In this document: positions 19,531-30,546 of the stretch, in pieces
How positions within the stretch are numbered: position 1 is the first letter of the stretch
How the letters are laid out: each line of letters begins with the position of its first letter
NCBI GenBank assembly: GCA_022559845.1
Contig: CM040129.1
Location: 2,108,001 to 2,172,000, forward strand
DNA length: 64,000 nt
Source of the DNA: Amorphophallus konjac
Lineage: Eukaryota; Streptophyta; Magnoliopsida; Alismatales; Araceae
Direction of reading: 5' to 3'
The notes under the pieces: generated by a model
What the model was told of the DNA's origin: nothing
Seen by the model: only the letters and a program-made list of their open reading frames with translations
Database searches by the model: none
Program-made: the position numbers and the translations under genes

Positions 19531-21919
19531 TGATGTGACACACCCTTGGACCAAAATGAACAAGTACAATTTGCAATTCAAACAGACCGATAATGGCGAC
19601 CGCTCACCCAAGACCCGGGGTAGCTTGGAAATGCCAAGGAGAGGTTGTGAGGGCTGGGCCCTTGCTGGTAGAGGGCCAGCAAGGCCTAGGTTAATTCCCA
19701 AGGGTAATGGCAGCCCAATTCAAGGGAGCCGATGAGGTGCCAAGGCACGGGTTACACTCCTCACCCCACGGTAATCTCTTGAAGCAAGGAGCTCAAGGAT
19801 CGGCTCTCACTCTCACGGCCAGCGGAGTTTATGAACTAATATTAGAAAGAATAAGTACTAAATGGAGCTAGGAGTGGAGCACTTACTCGACCGGTTTGAG
19901 GAAACCGGTCCCGCTCGGAGACGTGGGCGAGCGGGGAAGCGTGAGTTCCCCACACGCCGCGCCGGGGTAGCTTGACCTGCTCAAATTGTTATAACACTAC
20001 ACCCCATGCAAGGGGGTGGGGGATCTAGGGGGTGGGGGTCAACTGATATTACATCCAAAACTACCTCCACACAGGGAGGGGCCTTCAGCCGGCCAAGCGG
20101 GGAGGGGTGACACCGAACTAGCGATCAACAAGGAAGCCGATGTCGGTTCTGTCCGCTGTCTGTGCTTCAGGACTGACTGATGGTTATCATGATGCTATGG
20201 CCACTCCAGAATTTTTCTGATGACGAGACCACTTGGAGATTCTTCGTAGCTGGATCGGGATGATGCTTGAATTTTTTTGATTTCTTTGGGCACCGCTGCT
20301 GGTCGGGGTAGGGGCTTGAACAGGGTGGCAGACCCTCGGTTCTGACAGATTCAGGTTTCCAACAGCAGGAAGAAGAGGATGCCACGACCGCTCCCGAACT
20401 CAGAATCAGGTGCCGCAGGAGCCGTTGGAACCGTTGACAGGTCCTCTTAGAAGCAAAACCAGCGGGGAAGCCAAACGTTGTCAGAGAAGACCAGTGGGCT
20501 CTAAACTCTGATGAGAGGTCGGTGCAGACTGTGGGGAAGCAGAACCGCGCACCCGGGGGAGAAAATTGATAACTCCTGGTTCCGGACGCCAAACTGAGCT
20601 CTGCTTTTTGGAGAAGAAAGAAGACTCGTAGTAGAAGCTTTTTGAAGAATAACTCTCAGTCAGATTCCAAGCAGGACCATCGTAGTCGGGCTTCCATTCC
20701 GGATCTGGTCTCTTGCCAGGGAGGCTTTGCGCAGTCGGGGAAGAATGACTCCCCTGGGCGATCACGAACTCAGAACGAGATGGGACCACCACCGTTGCGA
20801 AGAGGACTGGGAGACGCTTCCAACGATGGCTCTTGATCCTTGAGAAACGTCCGGAGTAAACCGTGGTCCCCTCTGAAAACTGTTACTCTTTTGCAGATCT
20901 GCAACTGGGAACTGTAGGTTGAAGATGACGGGGGGGAATGGGGTATATAGGAGGGGAAATGGGGGTGGATGAGTGTGGGGAAAGCCCGGGCTGTGAGGGG
21001 GTCTAGGAGGGGGTGTTCCAAGGTGGGGGAAGGGAAGAATGGGGTCTGGAAGGGGGTCTAACAGGTGGTGGGAGGAGGAGCTACGAATTTGGGAAGGTGG
21101 GTGAGAGGGAAAGGGTATTTGAAAATGGGTTTAAGGGTGGGATTAAATTTTGGTCTTGGGGGATGGGAAGAGGTGTGTGGTGAAGGTAGAAGGGGGCTTG
21201 GGGAGTGGGAATTCTCCCTTGGGAGATGAGAGGGTGCTTGGGGAAGGGGAGTGGGTGGTTGGTGGTTGGAGGGTGGAGTGGGGAGTGGTGGAATCTCCCT
21301 TGGGGTTGGGGTGGAGTTAAGGTGGGTTGGTGGGGAGTTGGGGATGAGTTATTGGAGGGGGGGAAGAGCGAGAAAGGTGGTTGGGAGGGGAGGAGAGAGA
21401 AAGGGGCGCATGTTTTAGAGAGAGAAAGTGGAGGAGAGAGAAAATGACTTATTAGAGAGAGAGGTAGAGAGAGAGGGGGGATAGGGGGAATCACTCCCAA
21501 GGGTTTCTCACCTAACTAATAGAATATCTCTAATAGGAAATTTGAACTCTCAAATGGTAATTTTCATTCATTGATTCATTAAGTTGAAATGGGGGGATGG
21601 AGTCCTATATATAGGCAACCCACATTTCTACAAAAGTCTCTGACTCTTACTACAATGACCAAAGACCAAGGGGGTAGGGGGGCCCCTGGGCCTAGCCCAA
21701 AGAATTGGGCCCAATAACTATCTAAACAATCTAATGACACTTAACATAGGTAGATGACTCATTAACCTAGGTACATGACTCAAATAAAAGGAAAAATACA
21801 TCAAATGACTCAAATAAAAATTACATAGGACTCAAAATTAAATAACTAGAACATGCCGGATGCAACCGGGGTGAGGAGACGAGATGTGAACGTGGGCATG
21901 GGAGGTGATGTCCCCATCA
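19531..21919 (-). repeat. left LTR (3' LTR) of element 4, 2,389 bp
   Basis: Nearly identical in order to 24604-27003. It contains a strongly purine-biased stretch (about 20930-21480). Short proline- or glycine-rich ORFs within it are products of this base bias. Confidence 0.9.
20930..21480. repeat. purine-strand-biased G/A tract in left LTR of element 4
   Basis: About 550 bases in which the plus strand is mostly G and A with runs of GGGG and GGTGGG, ending in a GAGAGA microsatellite. Repeated in the right LTR at about 26005-26570. Potential G-quadruplex or triplex former. Confidence 0.75.
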
Positions 21920-22676
21920 TACTCCCGGGGTGCGGAGAACTCGACTTCGTCGAGTAAGTGTCCTTCCCTCCTCGAAGGGTGTAGAGTGGTACTGCCCACA
22001 TGTCTTCCGAACGAGACCGATCCATCCACCTGCCGAGATAGCGCTCGTATACCTTGCTCCTGGTGGTAGTGACATGTTCATCCAATATTCGTTCAATGCG
22101 CTCACGCTGGGCTCTCTTGGCTGGTGGTCTCTCCTCACGGGTGGGTGCTCTCTCAACGGAGGGAATAGGCTCAATATCCTCACTGGGTACCACCGTGGGT
22201 CCCTTATATGGCACTAGGTCGGCTACATTGAATGTGGGACTCACTCCATACTCCTCGGGGAGATCTAACTCATAGGCATTAGCGCCAATGCACCTTAGGA
22301 CCTGGAAGGGACCAACCCCACGTGGCCTCAATTTGGAGATGACTCCCGGGGAGAGCATTTCCTTCCTCACCATCACAAAGTCACCCACGTGGAATTCTTG
22401 GTGACGCCGAAGGGAGTCAGCCTGCCTCTTATAGATCTCATTTTCCTTGCTTATGTGCTTGCAAAGGCTTTCATGCAATTTTGTGAATGTTGACATTCTA
22501 GGGGTGATGGGTGGACTTGGGCAACCAAAAGTAGACCAATCATGCTTTGACGCTAAGAAGACTTTGATGGAATGGGGAGGACAGGGGCATCCATAGGTGA
22601 TCCGGTCATGCATGGGGGTGACAAATGCTGGGGGACCCGGACATCTATGAATACTCCTATCATGCCTACGACTCAT
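21846..22676 (-). CDS. integrase C-terminus plus chromodomain remnant, element 4
   Basis: The first about 60 residues are repeats of an HD-x5-CPxPP motif. Then come integrase C-terminal sequences (GDFVMVRKEMLSPGV, GPFQVLRCIGANAYELDLP, SPTFNVADLVPYKG) and a chromodomain-like segment (IERILDEHVTTTRSKVYERY, then LGRW). The frame runs a short way into the LTR. The catalytic DDE core is absent. This marks the element as chromovirus-derived. Whether the tail is translated, perhaps spliced to gag, is unknown. Confidence 0.72.
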   Translation of the reverse strand: MSRRHDRSIHRCPGPPAFVTPMHDRITYGCPCPPHSIKVFLASKHDWSTFGCPSPPITPRMSTFTKLHESLCKHISKENEIYKRQADSLRRHQEFHVGDFVMVRKEMLSPGVISKLRPRGVGPFQVLRCIGANAYELDLPEEYGVSPTFNVADLVPYKGPTVVPSEDIEPIPSVERAPTREERPPAKRAQRERIERILDEHVTTTRSKVYERYLGRWMDRSRSEDMWAVPLYTLRGGKDTYSTKSSSPHPGSMMGTSPPMPTFTSRLLTPVASGMF

Positions 22677-23072
22677 GATGAGTAAAGGTGGACCACTACA
22701 TCCGAATTTGGATCACTCATGCTTTCTACTTGACATGTGGGTAATATGAATGAATGGACCCAACATAGTGTTCATGCCAAGGGGTGTGGAAAGCCTAGAC
22801 ACATGCATACTTTTCCCAAAAGTGACTTTCATGTGTATAGGTGTGGGACAACCTTTGAACTCCCATTGGAAAGGATCGAATGGATCTAAGAAGGTGGTCA
22901 TCATGGGGTGGGGCACAATCTTATTACCTAGGGATATGTGGCCCAAGGTCATGGCTCCCAAGGTGTAACTCGGGTCTAGGATGGGGCGGATTGGGTCAAA
23001 CATGGTGGGTTGGGATAGGGAAAGGTGGGTGGTGGATAAAGTGGTTGGGTCCCATGGGTTCTTTGACCCCCA

Positions 23073-24494
23073 TTAGAAGGGATCAAAGGGATCATAAAAA
23101 GGGTTATCGTGGGGGAGGGGCCCTATGTCCTCAAGATCCTCAAGTGGTGGTGGGTCATCCTCCTCTAATGAGATAATTGGGCCGAAGTTCTTTGTGAGTG
23201 GGTCGGCCATGAGTGGAGGGCTCGACGTTCTACCCGAGATAAGCAACTCTAATTCGTGGATAGCATCGGGCTCATCAGGTATAGGGAGGAATAATAGGAG
23301 GTCACTAGTGTAGCAACCCATGGTGCACATTGAGGTGATGGACCCAATACATAGGTGTAGGAGGTCTAGGCTCCTAGGTTGTTGGGTCATGGGAGTCAAC
23401 ATGCCAGTCAACTCTAATTGCCATGCTAAGCCTTTGAGAAGATCCTCTAAGGTTTCCACTTGGTAGGTAGTTTGGATTATGGTGTGATAGGATGAGAAGG
23501 GTATAATGGGCAGGTTTTGCTCTATGGGAGGGCAAACATAGGACTTGATGGGGTGAATTGGTCTCTCCTTTAGCCATTTAGCTAGGGGCCCATCTATGAT
23601 TATAGTGCCTTTTGTGAAGGTTTGTGGCTCTTGAAGATCCAGATTATTTGAAGTGGTGAAGGGTTGAGGCTCTTCCTCACCATTGGCGTGAACTCGGGCT
23701 TCTTTATGGGCGGGGAGAGGGTCTGGGCTAGCAACTATTCCTATGTGAGTGGGTGTGGCCTCCTTTCTCAAGGGAATGGGAAGGTCTTTTGGAGATGGGG
23801 TGATGATGGTTGGGGCATGGTGCACCCGGGGTGGTGAGTGAGGTCGAACTTGGGTTGGGAGTGGAAGTAGTGGTGGCCTAGGTTGGGGTAGGGTTGGGGT
23901 TGGAAGTGGAAGGTGGGTTGGTTCAGTTTGGGTTGATTGGGGGGGTGTACCCTTTTTAGGAGACGATGGAGGGATAGTGGTGGGGACCAAGGGGAATTGT
24001 GGAGAGGTGGATGCTTGGTTTATTTGGGTCTTAAGGGAGAGGACTTGGTTGCGAAGTGTAGTTATGATGGTTGAGAGGTGATTTGTTGGGGTTGGTGGGG
24101 GTGGAGACCAAAGGTCGGTCTTAAGTTGGCCGGGTGGGGATGGAGGAGTGGTAGTGCTCCTCGGGTTAGGGGTGCTTGAGTAGGAGGGGTGGGAATGTTT
24201 GGGGATGTAGATATTTCTAAGTTCTACTTTTATATCATCCCATGAGGAAATGGGCTCTTGCCTCCTAACCCTTCTTAATCCCTCTATGTGTTCCCACTTA
24301 CTCTTGGCTTGACCCCGAAACCGTCCCTTGGCCTTTCGGACTCTCGCGGATCCATATACCCAAGTCTTTTCAAAGTACTTTTCTATGGTAGCCTCCCACC
24401 TAAGATAGTCACTAAAACGTGATCCGTCAAAGGTAATATCCCTATCTAGGATGAAGTCCATGGGTGGTGAGTAGACTAAGTAGGAGGTGGCCAT
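23073..24494 (-). CDS. gag: gag-like protein of element 4 (473 aa)
   Basis: ATG at 24492-24494, about 90 bases after the primer site. The N-terminal 100 residues resemble a short gag capsid region (FDGSRFSDYLRWEATIEKYF, KWEHIEGLRR, WDDIKVELRNIYIP). A long Pro/Thr/Ser-rich tail and an acidic C-terminus ending in DPFDPF follow. No zinc knuckle is visible. The reading frame is intact, which suggests recent function for particle assembly or packaging with helper enzymes. Assignment as gag rests on position and the W/Y/F spacing, so it is moderately secure. Confidence 0.65.
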   Translation of the reverse strand: MATSYLVYSPPMDFILDRDITFDGSRFSDYLRWEATIEKYFEKTWVYGSARVRKAKGRFRGQAKSKWEHIEGLRRVRRQEPISSWDDIKVELRNIYIPKHSHPSYSSTPNPRSTTTPPSPPGQLKTDLWSPPPPTPTNHLSTIITTLRNQVLSLKTQINQASTSPQFPLVPTTIPPSSPKKGTPPQSTQTEPTHLPLPTPTLPQPRPPLLPLPTQVRPHSPPRVHHAPTIITPSPKDLPIPLRKEATPTHIGIVASPDPLPAHKEARVHANGEEEPQPFTTSNNLDLQEPQTFTKGTIIIDGPLAKWLKERPIHPIKSYVCPPIEQNLPIIPFSSYHTIIQTTYQVETLEDLLKGLAWQLELTGMLTPMTQQPRSLDLLHLCIGSITSMCTMGCYTSDLLLFLPIPDEPDAIHELELLISGRTSSPPLMADPLTKNFGPIISLEEDDPPPLEDLEDIGPLPHDNPFYDPFDPF

Positions 24495-24582
24495 GATGAT
24501 CGGGGGGATCAATGCAAGGGTCGGATTGATGATGACTCCAATGCAAGCATGTCCTAGGACTTGACTTGTAGAGACAAGTCAA

Positions 24583-24600
24583 TGACTTGCTCTGATACCA
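24583..24600 (-). other. primer-binding site of element 4
   Basis: The minus strand reads TGGTATCAGAGCAAGTCA three bases inside the 5' LTR. TGGTATCAGAGC is the standard plant initiator-Met tRNA 3' complement. Confidence 0.85.
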
Positions 24601-24603
24601 ATT

Positions 24604-27003
24604 TGATGTGACACACCCTTGGACCAAAATGAACAAGCACAATTTGCAATTCAAACGGACCGATAATGGCGACCGCTCACCCGATGCTCACCCAAGACCC
24701 GGGGTAGCTTGGAAATGCCAAGGAGAGGTTGTGAGGGCTGGGCCCTTGCTGGTAGAGGGCCAGCAAGGCCTAGGTTAATTCCCAAGGGTAATGGCAGCCC
24801 AATTCAAGGGAGCCGACGAGGTGCCAAGGCTTTACACTCCTCACCCCACAGTGATCTCTTGAAGCAAGGAGCTCAAGGATCGGGCTCTCACTCTCACGGC
24901 CAGCGGAGTTTATGAACTAATATTAGAAAGAATAAGCACTAAATGGAGCTAGGAGTGGAGCACTTACTCGACCGGTTTGAAGAAACCGGTCCCGCTCGGA
25001 GACGTGGGCGAGTGGGGAAGCGTGGGTTCCCCACACGCCGTGCCGGGGTAGCTTGACCTGCTCAAATTGTTACAACACTACACCCCATGCAAGGGGGGGG
25101 GGATCTAGGGGTGGGGGTCAACTGATATTACATCCAAAACTACCTCCACACAGGGAGGGGCCTTCAGCCGGCCAAGCGGGGAGGGGTGACACCGAACTAG
25201 CGATCAACAAGGAAGCCGACGTCGGTTCTGTCCGCTATCTATGCTTCAGGACTGACTGATGGTTATCATGATGATGTGGCCACTCCAGAATTTTTCCGAT
25301 GACGAGACCACTTGGAGATTCTTCGTAGCTGGATCTGGATGATGCTTGAATTTTTTTGATTTCTTTGGACACCGCTGCTGGTCGGGGTAGGGGCTTGAAC
25401 AGGGTGGCAGACCCTCAGTTCTGACAGATTCAGGTTTCTAACAGCAGGAAGAAGAGGATGCCACAACCGCTCCCGAACTCAGAATCAGGTGCCGCCAGAG
25501 CCGTTGGAACCGTTGACGGGTCCTCTTTGAAGCAAAACTAGTGGGGAAGCAAACATTGTCGGAGAAGACCAGTGGGCTCTGAACTCTGATGAGAGGTCGG
25601 TGCAGACTGTGGGGAAGCAGAACCGCGCACCTGGGGGAGAAAATTGATAACTCCTGGTTCCGGACGCCAAACTGAGCTATGCTTTTTGGAGAAGAAAGAA
25701 GACTCGTAGTAGAAGCTTTTTGAAGAAGAACTCTCTGTCAGATTCCAAGCAAGACCATCGCAGTCGGGCTTCCACTCCGGATCTGGTCTCCTGCCAGGGA
25801 GGCTTTGAGCAGTCGGGGAAGAATGACTCCCCTGGGCGATCACGAACTCAGAACGGGATGGGACCACCGCCGTTGCGAAGAGGACTGGGAGACGCTTCTA
25901 ACGATGGCTCTTAATCCTTCAGAAACATCCAGAGTAAACCGTGGTCGCCTCTGCAAGCTACTACTCTTCTGTAGATATGCAACTGGGAACTGTAGGTTGA
26001 AGATGACGGGAGAGAATGGGGTATATGGGAGGGGAAATGGGGGTGGATGAGTGTGGGGAAAGCCCGGGCTGTGAGGGGGTCTAGGAGGGGGTGTTCCAAG
26101 GTGGGGGAAGGGAAGAATGGGGTCTGGAAGAGGGTCTAACAGGTGGTGGGAGGAGGAGCTACGAATTTGGGAAGGTGGGTGAGAGGGAAAGGGTATTTGA
26201 AAATGGGTTTAAGGGTGGGATTAAATTTTGGTCTTGGGGGATGGGAAGAGGTGTGTGGTGAAGGTAGAAGGGGGCTTAGGGAGTGGGAATTCTCCCTTGG
26301 GAGATGAGAGGGTGCTTGGGGAAGGGGAGTGAGTGGTTGGTGGTTGGAGGGTGGAGTGGGGAGTGGTGGAATCTCCCTTGGAGCTGGGGTGGAGTTAAGG
26401 TGGGTTGGTGGGGAGTTGGGGATGAGTTATTGGAGGGGGGGAAGAGAGAGAAAGGTGGCTGGGAGGGGAGGAGAGAGAAAGGGGCGTAGGTTTTAGAGAG
26501 AGAAAGTGGAGGAGAGAGAAAATGACTAATTAGAGAGAGAGAGGTAGAGAGAGAGAGGGGGGATAGTGGGAATCACTCCCAAGGGTTTCTCACCCAACTA
26601 ATGGAATCTCTCCAATAGGAAATTTGAACTCTCAAATGGTAATTTTCATTCATTGATTCATTAAGTTGAAATGGGGGGAATGGGGTCCTATATATAGGCA
26701 ACCCATATTTCTACAAAAGTCCCTGACTCTTACTACAATGACCAAAGACCAAGGGGGTAGGGGCGCCCCTGGGCCTAGCCCAAAGAATTGGGCCCAATAA
26801 CTATTCTAAACAATCTAATGACACTTAACCTAGGTAGATGACTCATTAACCTAGGTACATGACTCAAATAAAAGGGAAAATATATCAAATGACTCAAATA
26901 AAAATTACATAGGACTCTAAATTAAATAACTAGAACATGCCGGATGCAACCGGGGCGAGGAGACGAGCTGTGAACGTGGGCATGGGAGGTGATGTCCCCA
27001 TCA
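24604..27003 (-). repeat. right LTR (5' LTR) of element 4, 2,400 bp
   Basis: Partner of the left LTR, with a 12-base insertion near 24682 and scattered substitutions. It is followed on the minus strand by AAT and the Met-tRNA-type primer site. Confidence 0.9.
26005..26570. repeat. purine-strand-biased G/A tract in right LTR of element 4
   Basis: Second copy of the tract at 20930-21480, with the same order of GGTGGG runs and terminal GAGAGA repeat. Confidence 0.75.
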
Positions 27004-27008
27004 CCCTT

Positions 27009-27425
27009 TGCTCTCACCTATGGATGGAGGCGGTACTCCCATACGAGATCTTGATCCCTTCCCTAAGGGTGCAGCTGGACAAAGAACTTAATCTCGACGA
27101 GCGTCGAGAGGCGTTGCTAGTCCAACTGGAACTCTTAGACGAGAAGAGGCTTAACGCGGCCAATCATGTCTCGGTTTATCAAAAGCGTGTCTCGCGGTAT
27201 TTTCAAAAGAAGGTTATCGAACGAAAATTCCAAGTGGGTAACATGGTTTTGAAACGTAAATTTATCAGGTCAGCAGGTCCCAGGTCTAAGCTGCAACATA
27301 ATTGGGAAGGGCTGTTTGTAGTTAAGGAAGTCTATCAGGGTAACGCGTATCGTCTAATCAACGCGGAGGGTGAAGAATTTCCAAATCTGTGGAATGGGCT
27401 ATATTTAAAATGCTTTTATCCATAA
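27009..27425 (+). pseudogene. integrase C-terminal end of element 2
   Basis: Resumes directly after the element 4 target duplication and encodes MEAVLPYEILIPSLRVQL through NLWNGLYLKCFYP, the standard end of Tat integrase without chromodomain. One base is missing near 27022, so it is out of frame with the codons at the junction. The stop at 27423-27425 is the natural end of pol. Confidence 0.85.
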
Positions 27426-28203
27426 AGTCGAATCAGCAATGACTTGGTGGCGGGGTGCACCTTCACTTGATCATGAAAGGAAATCCCCGGTTCAACATTT
27501 CACACACGAGACGACCCCCCGTGGGTCGGTTTCCCTCTTTTACATAACACCGTTTCTCCTTTGGCCATGCTTGGGGGGGGGGGGTGAAAGTCCTTATTTT
27601 TCCTTCTCTCTCGACTGAAAATAGGGGCAAAGAGTGAATAAGGGGGTGAGAACCGATCTAGACCCCCCAATAAAAGAGGTCTCAAATAGGGGAAGTCCAT
27701 TATGACCTTATTCCGCAAAAGAACAAGAAAGAAAAGAAAGAAAGGAATGAAGGAAAGGGGCAAAAATCAAAGCTAAAAGCTCACCCAAAGCTCGAAGCTC
27801 TCAAAAAAAGTTTGAAAGTCCCCAAATAACAAAACTAGGCACGACAAGAGTGGCAACACAGTTTCCCCGCAGGACGTTATGAGCCCGGTCGTATGCGTGC
27901 CTAGAGCGAAAGTAGGTTCGATGATGGACACAAAGCCCCAGCGCAACAGACCAAATTCTTAAAAAAAAAAGGGGGTGTCGTGAGAAGAACTCAAGCCCTA
28001 AAAACCTCTATACCTATCGGCAGCTTTTCTGCTGAAATCTGTTTTATTTTCCAAGGAATGGATCCTACCCCGGGTATGACCTCGGTAGAGGCACCGTTAA
28101 AGCAAAGTTAGCACCGGCCACGGGCGGTCCCCTATATTGCACATTGAGCCCGGGAGGCCCCTGGTGAGATGGGAGGTTCCCTGTCGTCAGGTCTAAGCTA
28201 GTT

Positions 28204-28645
28204 CCAAAGTCCAAAAAAAAATCAAATATTTCAAAGTCCAAAAAAATCAAATATTCTAGAATCTAAAAAAATCAAATATTTCAAAATCCAAAAAATTAAA
28301 TATTCCAAAATCTAAAAAAATCAAATATTCCAAAGTCTAAAAAAAATCAAATATTTCAAAGTCCAAAAAAATAAAATATTCCAATATCCAAAAAATCAAA
28401 TATTCCAAAATCCAAAAAATCAAATATTTCAAAATCCAAAAAAATCAAATATTCCAAAATCTAAAAAAATCAAATATTCCAAAATCCAAAAAATCAAATA
28501 TTTTAAAATCCAAAAATCAAATATTTCAAAATCCAAAAAAATCAAATATTTTAAAATTCAAAAAAATCAAATATTTTCAAAACCCAAAACAAAATCACAT
28601 ATGTTGAAGTCCAAACAAAAATCAGAAATTTTCAAATTTTCAAAA
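28204..28645. repeat. 24-bp A/T-rich tandem repeat, about 17 copies
   Basis: Unit AAAATCCAAAAAATCAAATATTCC with small changes in A-run length and C/T at two sites. About 17 units in a row, the last two more diverged. Confidence 0.92.
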
Positions 28646-28704
28646 TATTTTCTTGATTTGCATCCATTGCATTCATTTGACATTTGTTATTTGTCTATTT
28701 AATA

Positions 28705-28776
28705 AGGCTTACCCCCCTTGACCAAAAATCAAGAGCTGGTTATTTCCTAACTTGTTATAGGCAAGGGGTTAAGCCT
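28705..28776. other. hairpin in the pol/antisense spacer of element 2
   Basis: Arms AGGCTTACCCCCCTTG (28705-28720) and CAAGGGGTTAAGCCT (28762-28776) pair with one bulge or mismatch around a 41-base loop. Counterpart of 9124-9194 in element 1. The arm sequences differ between the elements but pairing is kept. Confidence 0.65.
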
Positions 28777-29067
28777 AAAACAGATTTAATCTGTTTTCTG
28801 TATTTATATGTGTGCAGGGGCAGGTTGAAGCTGAAAAGTGCAGTTGGCTCGTGACCGTGTAAAGTCTTATCCCAACCTACGCAATCACATCAAGGAAAAG
28901 CCCAAAGCTCAAACTCAATCCAATCATCAATTTTATTCATTGCATATATCAAACTTTCTAAGCACAAATCTCTACATCCAACATCATCATGAAATAAAAG
29001 AAAATCACTCAGTCCTCCGCTGGGCATCCCCGCGTGGACGTATCTCTCTCAGCTCTCTAACATAGGC

Positions 29068-30455
29068 CTAGCGCGTCGCCGGGATCTCTGCAACCTCTGC
29101 TAGTAGGGTAAGCACCCTGCTCACCTCCCACATGATCAGGGCACTCCTGACCGCATGCTCGTCCTCCTCTGTACCGATCCTCCTCGCCTGTAGTGCGGGA
29201 AGATGGGGTAGTGCTGGTAGAACAGTCCGGGGTAGTCCAACCTGTAGGTAGCACCGGTGCGGGCTGTACATCGCCAGTGCGGTGTCGCTCATGAGCCTCA
29301 AGTCCAAGCCTGGCCTCCTAGGAACTCTAACGGTGGTGTCACGGAGGAAGTCTGGGCGCATCACGAACCTATCCAGAGGTAGCCTGTTGATGTACAGTCG
29401 CCACTCGTCTCTGGTCTTCATCTCAGCTGTCCTGCACTCTACTTGTGGAGAGAATCCGAACGCGCCACCTATGAAGAAGAGGGGGTGGCTCCCGAAGATC
29501 CTGCTAGCTGAAGTGACATCCTCCTTGTAGATGAATTTCATCCTAGCACCCATCCAACACTCTAGAAGGATCATAGAACCAAACAGGGGACCTCCTAAGG
29601 CTGCTGAAGTAAGGCCCTCGTACAAGTAAGCTAGAATGGCTTGGGAGATGGAAAGACCCTGCCATAGGCCGCTAATGGTACTAAGAAGGGGAATCTCTAG
29701 CACATGGTCAACTGAAGGAAACAAGATAGCCCCGCACAAGCAAATGGACGCGGCCTTAGCTATAGCTTCATCCCACCCACACCTGTTCTTGCAATGCTCC
29801 ACTACCCACTGGCTAAGAGGAAGAAGGTGAATCTGACGTGGGCCTACGAAAGTATGGACATCCTTGTTGTCTGGTATGAACCCTCCCAAGATCAGCCTAG
29901 GATCTATGGGGGCAACAGTATGACACACTGAGTCTTCCCCTCCCACCTCAGACCTGGGTAAAGAGAAGTAGGTCTCTACTTCCTCCAATAAGATAGTGGC
30001 CTCGAATGATGGGAAGATGAATGTATGAGTTTGAGGATGCCAAATTTCAACTAAGGCCGAGATGTTGTGCCAATCAAGAGAAAGCTTTGGGTAGTTCTGA
30101 CCCAACACTAGGAGAGGTTGTAAGAGCCATGATCTCAAGATAGATGTCACTCCTAGGGGCAAGGCACAGACCATGGGAGCCAACCACTTCAGGGTAGAAT
30201 ACCGCCTGGGGCCAGGGAGAAGCTGAGGTGGGAAGAAAGAAGATGGAAGAAAAGAGAGAGGAAGGAAAATCATGTAAGTAAATGAAAGAATTGAATTGAA
30301 TGAAATCATGATTAACTTACTTCTCTCAGAGGGCTCGAGCTGAGATGTCGCGGGATCACGGTCAGTCGTTGGAGCACTTCCCACTCCTTCTTGGCTGGCT
30401 TTGGCCCTTCAAAAGATGCTCCCTCCATGGAACTCCCCTCTAGGGCCCTCTTCAT
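29068..30455 (-). CDS. gene C: antisense spliced PMD-like protein (429 aa)
   Basis: Two exons (minus strand): 30455-30321 and 30222-29068, with a 98-bp GT-AG phase-0 intron (GAA|GTAAGT donor, CACCTCAG acceptor). The spliced frame is open. Exon 2 begins near a conserved Trp-rich segment and carries the PMD signature SALVEIWHPQTHTFIFPSFE followed by LLEEVETYFSLP. No coiled-coil tail follows, unlike genes A and B, and PMD similarity to them is low, so it is a second PMD type. It lies antisense in element 2 between pol and gene B; the TATA-like site at 30537-30544 is about 80 bases upstream. An intact frame in an element with dead pol is notable. Function unknown. Confidence 0.75.
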
Positions 30456-30533
30456 GATGATTCGGTGATGAATATCAAAGGTTTCAAGGCTTAGAAGGAG
30501 GAGGATGTGTGAATCACGAATTTAGGCTCCCCC

Positions 30534-30546
30534 TCCTACTTATATG
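30534..30546 (-). promoter_or_regulatory. TATA-like box for gene C
   Basis: The minus strand reads CCATATAAGTAGG about 80 bases upstream of the gene C start codon. Confidence 0.5.

Larger units (their letters stand above)
19531..27003 (-). mobile_element. Element 4: chromovirus-derived, probably non-autonomous LTR element
   Basis: Two LTRs (19531-21919 and 24604-27003) begin TGATG and end CATCA on the plus strand and are flanked by a perfect 5-bp duplication, CCCTT (19526-19530 and 27004-27008). A primer site TGGTATCAGAGC (complement of 24589-24600) sits next to the right LTR, so the element is on the minus strand. The 2.7-kb interior encodes gag and an integrase/chromodomain tail, but no protease, RT, RNase H or integrase core. 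It must use proteins in trans, or is an internal deletion. LTR divergence in the first 300 bases is about 2% plus small indels. Confidence 0.9.
27426..29067. other. convergent non-coding spacer between pol and antisense gene C, element 2
   Basis: No credible gene. Equivalent to 7553-9319 of element 1. Contains an A-rich 24-bp tandem array (28204-28645) and the conserved hairpin (28705-28776). Confidence 0.6.

Noticed and set aside
21081..21500. 139-codon Pro/Ser/Leu-rich minus-strand ORF
   Set aside because: It lies inside an LTR in a purine-biased tract; the composition alone explains the open frame.
22054..22275. Plus-strand ORFs over the integrase tail of element 4
   Set aside because: They are shadows of the minus-strand coding sequence, which has recognisable integrase and chromodomain motifs.
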